In this document: positions 60,801-64,000 of the stretch, in pieces
How positions within the stretch are numbered: the first letter of the stretch is position 1
How the letters are laid out: the number at the start of each line of letters is the position of its first letter
Source: Paenibacillus mendelii
GTDB lineage: Bacteria; Bacillota; Bacilli; Paenibacillales; Paenibacillaceae
Direction of reading: 5' to 3'
Assembly (NCBI RefSeq): GCF_024498075.1
Contig: NZ_JANHOF010000018.1
Span: forward strand, 1 to 64,000
Length of the DNA: 64,000 nt
The notes under the pieces: generated by a model
Seen by the model: the letters and a program-made list of their open reading frames with translations, nothing else
Told to the model about the DNA's origin: nothing
Databases searched by the model: none
Program-made: the position numbers and the translations under genes

Positions 60801-63407
60801 TATCTATTGGGAATTGATAGAGAGGCGATGAAACAGTACGATCTTCCATTTAGTCAGGTTGCTCCCTATTTGGATGGAAAACTGAACGAGCCTATGTGGA
60901 ATGTGCGTATGCCGTTAACCTATCAAACAGGAGTTACTGACAATGAAGCCGCAGTCTCATTTAATTACAATGATGAGTATTTATTTGTAGCAGCAGCGGT
61001 TAAAGATCATCATGTCATCAACTCCGGCGCGTCCAATCCGTGGGATGACGATTCATTGGAAATCTATGTGGATGGGACAGGTAAGCGAGGTGCGTATGAT
61101 GATCATACGGTCAGATATGTTTTTAGGGTAAATGACCCTCAATTATATATTTATCGAGAGAACCCTAGAGCGAATGAAAAGATTAAATACAGCTACGCCG
61201 CTACAGCAGATGGTTATAACATGGAGATCGCTATTCCATGGCGATCGCTTGATATTAATCCGATCGTAAACAACATCATCGCCCTCACCGCTCATGTGAA
61301 CGATAAGGATGTCGATGATGCCAGTGTTGCAGCGGCAGGAAAGCTCATCTTGACGGAGGATAGCTCACAGGATACCGTATCTTCCTCAGCATGGCTGCCC
61401 AAAAAGTTTGTAAAAGAAAAAACAGTCTACAAGCTTGAATCGGTTAACCAAGCCGCGATGAATATCGACGGGATAGTCGATGAAGCAGCCTGGAATACGA
61501 ATTGGAACATCAGCTATAAAGCCTTTGGCAATTTGCTTGATGAAAGCAGCGGAGGCAGATTGGGATTGCTGTGGAGCCCGGAATATTTGTACGCAGCCTT
61601 TGACGTAAAGGATGGGCATATCAGAACGACGACTACCAATTCGGTTTGGGAAGATACAAGCGTCGAATTGTTCGTGGACAGTAACTTTGTCCAAGGTCCG
61701 CGCGACAGCAAAACACATCAATACACCATTCGAGTTGATGATCCTGTTACTTATTATAATGGCTTTCCAGATGCTAACCTTACACAAGGTATTATTCAAA
61801 AAAGCACGCGTACGGGGGATGGCTATCAGGTCGAGATGGCGATTCCCTGGACAACGATCGGCATTACGCCTGAAGCAGGCAAAAAGATAGGAGCTACGGC
61901 GCATATTAATCTGGTGGAACCTAACAATCTGAACGGAGTGGCTCTCAGCTTGGCGGACAATGGCTTGCAGGACGGAGCTAACACGGCTAACTATGTTGCC
62001 TTTGAGTTAAGAATGCTTCCGGCAGTGAGTAGCTACACGGTGAGCTTCCAAACATACGGCGGCACAGCGGTAGCGAATCAAACTGTCGTCGACGGAAGCA
62101 AGGCGACGCAGCCAGCCGCTCCGACGAAAGAGGGCTATACGTTCGGTGGCTGGTACACAAGCAGCACGTACGTAACGGCATTCGACTTCGACGCAGCGAT
62201 CGCGGGCAATGTGACGGCGCATGCGAAGTGGACGGCGATTCCGGTAGATCCGGAAGTTCCGCCAACCTCCTCGCCTGGAGGAACTTCGGGGGGCGGTCAA
62301 GAAACGGGTTCGTCGGCTAGGGAGTATGTGGTGAAGGCGCAAGATATTTTATCGGAGAAGCCGCAAATTACGCTTGCAGCGGGAAAAGAGACAGCAACGA
62401 TCTCGCTTGAGCTGCTTAAGCAGCTTCAACAGCAACATAAGCCGCTGACGATTGAGCAGGGCGGGGCGCAATTGTCGCTTAGCCCGGAGTCGATAGAGGA
62501 ATTGCTGAAGTCCGGCGCGGCAGCCGGCTCCGCCAATCTGACGCTTGAACTGAAAGCCGTGACGAAGCAGGAAGGTCAAAGTCTTGTTTCGCTTGCCGCT
62601 AGCAAGCAAAAAGCCGATATTTCATTGCCGGATCAGGTGTGGGAAGTTTCGGTAAAATGGAAGCAAGGCTCGAACGAGCAAGCGGCGAAGCTGCTCGGTG
62701 CGCCGCTGACATTGTCCTGGCCGCTCGCCGAAAAACCGGCTAACTATCACCTTTATCGCATTGGAGAGGGTGGAGAGCTTGTCTACTTGCAAGAAAAAGT
62801 AGAGAATGGCCGGATCACCGTCCAATTGCTGGAGGCAGGCAAGATAGCGGGCTTGGTGTTTGTGAAGAAATTCGATGATTTATTCAAGGTTCAATGGGCG
62901 CAAGAGGCCATCCGTGAACTTGCTGCCAGACAGATTCTGAAAGGCACGTCAATGACAACTTTTGCGCCTGACCGCGAGATAACGCGCGCTGAGTTCGCAG
63001 CAATATTGGCAAGAACGCTGGGGCTTGCCGATCACGGAAGCGGCACATTTGCAGACGTAAGCGCTGATGCGTGGTATGCAGTTGCAGTCAATGCAGCTGC
63101 ACAGGCGGGATTGATCAATGGCCAGGGCAACGACTGCTTTGCTCCGAATGCGGCAATTACGCGCGAGGAAATGGCGGTTATGCTGCAGCGAGCTGTGGAA
63201 TGGCAGACCAAGCAAACATTCCAACCCGATTTAACTCATAGCTTTGGAGATGACGCGCAAATTTCTCCGTGGGCAAGAGGGGCAACTCAAGTTTTGGCAG
63301 AGCTGGGCATTATGGTCGGAAGAAGCAATAACCATTTTGCGCCGAAAGTGTCTGTTACTCGCGCCGAAGCAGCGCAGGCCATCTATAATTACCTGAATAA
63401 ACAATAA
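57891..63407 (+). CDS. Giant SLH-anchored modular glycosidase (GH123-like/DUF4091) with multiple carbohydrate-binding modules
   Basis: An 1838-residue surface protein. In order: signal peptide (1-37); CBM4/9-like module (about 42-200); beta-sandwich (215-370); catalytic-like barrel (375-730) with the Asp-Glu pair in LGGEIDEPTP (Asp494-Glu495), as used by GH123 beta-N-acetylgalactosaminidases, and the DUF4091 mark TLRLQTIRDGNQDFEYLWLL; a small beta domain (742-815); a jelly roll (830-975); two CBM9 modules (about 988-1165 and 1188-1375) both with WDDDSLEIYVDG/WEDTSVELFVDS; an InlB-type B-repeat (1382-1449); a Ser/Gly linker; an unknown domain (1478-1660); three SLH repeats (1669-1838), each with ITRAEFA-like text. 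The ATG at 57891 is used; a TTG at 57888 is better spaced from AAAAGGAG. Confidence 0.88.
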   Translation: MKKWKSKSKRLALQLIILCLVIPAFAGAGHAPKTAAATSGNKIDNAGFELQSGGMPVGWTNSGNANFGISNVEKHSGNSSVYFDYPDNGDWQHWLYYWRYTSDIPIDESKDYEYSVWVKAENAGQAGLPSLNLDYYGDSGWITNADFTLDTPLTGEWQHLVFKLPLHLPITKGVKRVMPYLLIKGGTGRVYFDDVSFVQLNADTDPEPTEGTYSVWTAPSVMNLKRDAAPLSSTEVNLEMAKREYQSGQVLLTAEGGYANITNAEISDLTSGSATIPASQVEVLVQHYVKTTNKSNSAYEPGWYPDALIPYSPYMNLHGSIQVQSGNNQAIWFTVKTEEDTPAGVYTGTISITANGSVAQVPITVKVRNFALPEQNHSQTAFAIWGSMLPAGYPGLVEDSPEYWAIYRNYYEFLLNYHVTPTYLPIPWDYEHYAENAEPYVNDPRVSAYNIPYAVGDFDKGPNGEDSRAEKLVQSLGNEGLLDKAYYYLGGEIDEPTPAKFDLVKQRSQQIAAIDPDLRHIVTTSLHPDLIQDVNTFAPLFRDFESEEYLQQVKNFQANGGNMWWYGCVVPANPYPTYHIDDDLISARLVPWMQRSYGIEGNLYWSVNVYQKWTGSQYVARDIWNDPMAFPGANGDGFLLYPGAKYGMNSPIATLRLQTIRDGNQDFEYLWLLEDRIKQAAQQLGVQVSAKELIQPYYDRLFTNVKSFTKDPQDLQQVRSEIADFIEELSKNPQALVLINDLPHEFTKKEVVVYAAKGTEVTINGENINGAAIAGNSISDRYSYTMNFGLGTNDLSIKLKQGVNELTVTKRVVIKSLIIEPIMLKKVINNFLDQQMISGITPVYGSTIVGITEDHAKGDGKALRVKIPASDQESYPGIRIPVDAELKDFTWAKTVEFDTFNPTNEQKYIFIKLIDKSGVASDHRIGIIVPGDNHVSFELSELKNDVSDIASITLYTLTDSQEAELYFSDLYLLGIDREAMKQYDLPFSQVAPYLDGKLNEPMWNVRMPLTYQTGVTDNEAAVSFNYNDEYLFVAAAVKDHHVINSGASNPWDDDSLEIYVDGTGKRGAYDDHTVRYVFRVNDPQLYIYRENPRANEKIKYSYAATADGYNMEIAIPWRSLDINPIVNNIIALTAHVNDKDVDDASVAAAGKLILTEDSSQDTVSSSAWLPKKFVKEKTVYKLESVNQAAMNIDGIVDEAAWNTNWNISYKAFGNLLDESSGGRLGLLWSPEYLYAAFDVKDGHIRTTTTNSVWEDTSVELFVDSNFVQGPRDSKTHQYTIRVDDPVTYYNGFPDANLTQGIIQKSTRTGDGYQVEMAIPWTTIGITPEAGKKIGATAHINLVEPNNLNGVALSLADNGLQDGANTANYVAFELRMLPAVSSYTVSFQTYGGTAVANQTVVDGSKATQPAAPTKEGYTFGGWYTSSTYVTAFDFDAAIAGNVTAHAKWTAIPVDPEVPPTSSPGGTSGGGQETGSSAREYVVKAQDILSEKPQITLAAGKETATISLELLKQLQQQHKPLTIEQGGAQLSLSPESIEELLKSGAAAGSANLTLELKAVTKQEGQSLVSLAASKQKADISLPDQVWEVSVKWKQGSNEQAAKLLGAPLTLSWPLAEKPANYHLYRIGEGGELVYLQEKVENGRITVQLLEAGKIAGLVFVKKFDDLFKVQWAQEAIRELAARQILKGTSMTTFAPDREITRAEFAAILARTLGLADHGSGTFADVSADAWYAVAVNAAAQAGLINGQGNDCFAPNAAITREEMAVMLQRAVEWQTKQTFQPDLTHSFGDDAQISPWARGATQVLAELGIMVGRSNNHFAPKVSVTRAEAAQAIYNYLNKQ

Positions 63408-63415
63408 TCGCCATG

Positions 63416-63453
63416 AACCGCCGTGCTAGTACCGATGTGCCAGCACGGCGGTT
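63416..63453. terminator. Inverted repeat just after the SLH protein gene
   Basis: AACCGCCGTGCT pairs perfectly with AGCACGGCGGTT around a 14-base loop, 8 bases past the stop. There is no T-run, so termination is likely helped by the second hairpin downstream. Confidence 0.6.
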
Positions 63454-63563
63454 TAAACGTGCCGGGATGTTTCTTCTGGCTCTGCTCCGTTCCGCAGGGA
63501 GGTGCCGAACATACCCGGCCATTGTGCCGGCTTTGCACAAGGTCGTGTACGGCCGCAACGATG

Positions 63564-63604
63564 AAGCCCCCCAATTCGCGAGGAATCGCGCTTTGGGGGC
63601 TTTT
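63564..63604. terminator. Terminator between the SLH protein gene and tatC
   Basis: AAGCCCCCCAA and TTTGGGGGCTT form a stem with an inner GCG/CGC pairing and are followed by TT on the plus strand. It lies just before the stop of the converging tatC gene and may serve both directions. Confidence 0.75.
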
Positions 63605-63608
63605 CGAC

Positions 63609-64000
63609 TTACCCTTCATTCTCTCTCATTTGCATGCGCTTGCTGTAAGCGACGTTTGACAATAACACGCTGAATTCATACAGCAATAGGAGAGGTACAG
63701 CTACGAGCATGTCCGATATGGCATCTGGCGGGGTGACCATAACACCAATCAGGATAAGAACAAACCATGCGATCTTGCGCGCTTTCTTGAGGATGCGGGG
63801 ATTCAGAATGCCGATTCGACTCAGAAAGAGAACAATAATCGGGAGCTCGAACAATAGGGAAATGGGCAGAAGGATATTAAATAAAAAAGAAAAATACGCC
63901 ATGACACCATAGGTTTGCGCCAAGCCCATGTTGTCCGTCATTTTCTCCGTGAATAGGAACGCCATAGGGAAGACAACGAAGTAGGAAAATGTTAAGCCGA
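63609..64000 (-). CDS. tatC: Sec-independent translocase subunit TatC, C-terminal part
   Basis: The minus-strand frame is open to the window's end, so the gene starts outside. The 130 visible residues include FSYFVVFPMAFLFTEKM, the periplasmic-loop and helix region typical of TatC, then YFSFLFNILLPISLLFELPIIVLFL and GVMVTPPDAISDMLVAVPLLLLYE with the family's TPPD. TatC is the receptor for twin-arginine signal peptides in the inner membrane. It converges with the SLH protein gene. tatA would be expected upstream, beyond the window. Confidence 0.95.
   Translation of the reverse strand, partial: GLTFSYFVVFPMAFLFTEKMTDNMGLAQTYGVMAYFSFLFNILLPISLLFELPIIVLFLSRIGILNPRILKKARKIAWFVLILIGVMVTPPDAISDMLVAVPLLLLYEFSVLLSNVAYSKRMQMRENEG

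Overview
The window looks like a chromosomal segment from a Paenibacillaceae bacterium (Paenibacillus or a close relative). Reasons: AGGAGG-type ribosome binding sites with frequent GTG and TTG starts, a mid-range base composition, S-layer homology (SLH) domains, the Bacillus-type genes yqhG, yqhH and yqzE, a B12-dependent ribonucleotide reductase, a DUF5696 protein, YesM/YesN-type two-component genes, and many CUT1 sugar importers without their own ATPase. These assignments come from reading the sequence and recalling families; no database search was run.

Layout. 1-6188 is housekeeping: the end of an SMC-like ATPase, a YkvI-type membrane protein, a lipoprotein with a duplicated domain, xanthine phosphoribosyltransferase (xpt), small unknown proteins, a zinc-ribbon protein and tRNA-Leu(CAG). 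6347-6973 is a broken epoxide hydrolase. 7180-17279 is sugar metabolism: a Gfo/Idh/MocA dehydrogenase, an AraC regulator, a large glycoside hydrolase with a translationally coupled ROK repressor, and an operon of two zinc alcohol dehydrogenases, a hexulose-phosphate-synthase-like enzyme and a sugar isomerase.

17843-35760 is a long co-directional run: a DapA-type aldolase, a membrane-anchored giant solute-binding protein, two permeases, an NHL/TPR membrane protein, a Yip1-type membrane protein, a DUF5696 protein, two more permeases, a Gfo/Idh dehydrogenase, an isomerase, a lipoprotein binding protein, a GH105 hydrolase and an oligogalacturonate-lyase-like beta-propeller. The enzymes point to breakdown of a uronic-acid-containing plant polysaccharide such as pectin or rhamnogalacturonan. 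A shared palindromic motif upstream of the hydrolase/ROK pair, the dehydrogenase operon and the aldolase/importer run suggests one ROK-controlled regulon, and a textbook cre site precedes the aldolase.

35817-47400 returns to core functions: an ATPase, TagO-type glycosyl transferase, TerB-like protein, polysaccharide deacetylase, CwlD-like amidase, yqzE, yqhG, yqhH and nrdJ (with candidate NrdR boxes). 47550-48306 is a decayed alpha-L-fucosidase. 48570-63407 is a second polysaccharide locus: YesN/YesM two-component system, divergent lipoprotein/LplB/YtcP importer, an unclassified hydrolase-like protein and an 1838-residue SLH-anchored multidomain protein with a GH123-like catalytic region. The window ends in tatC. 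No rRNA, CRISPR array, transposase or complete mobile element was seen.
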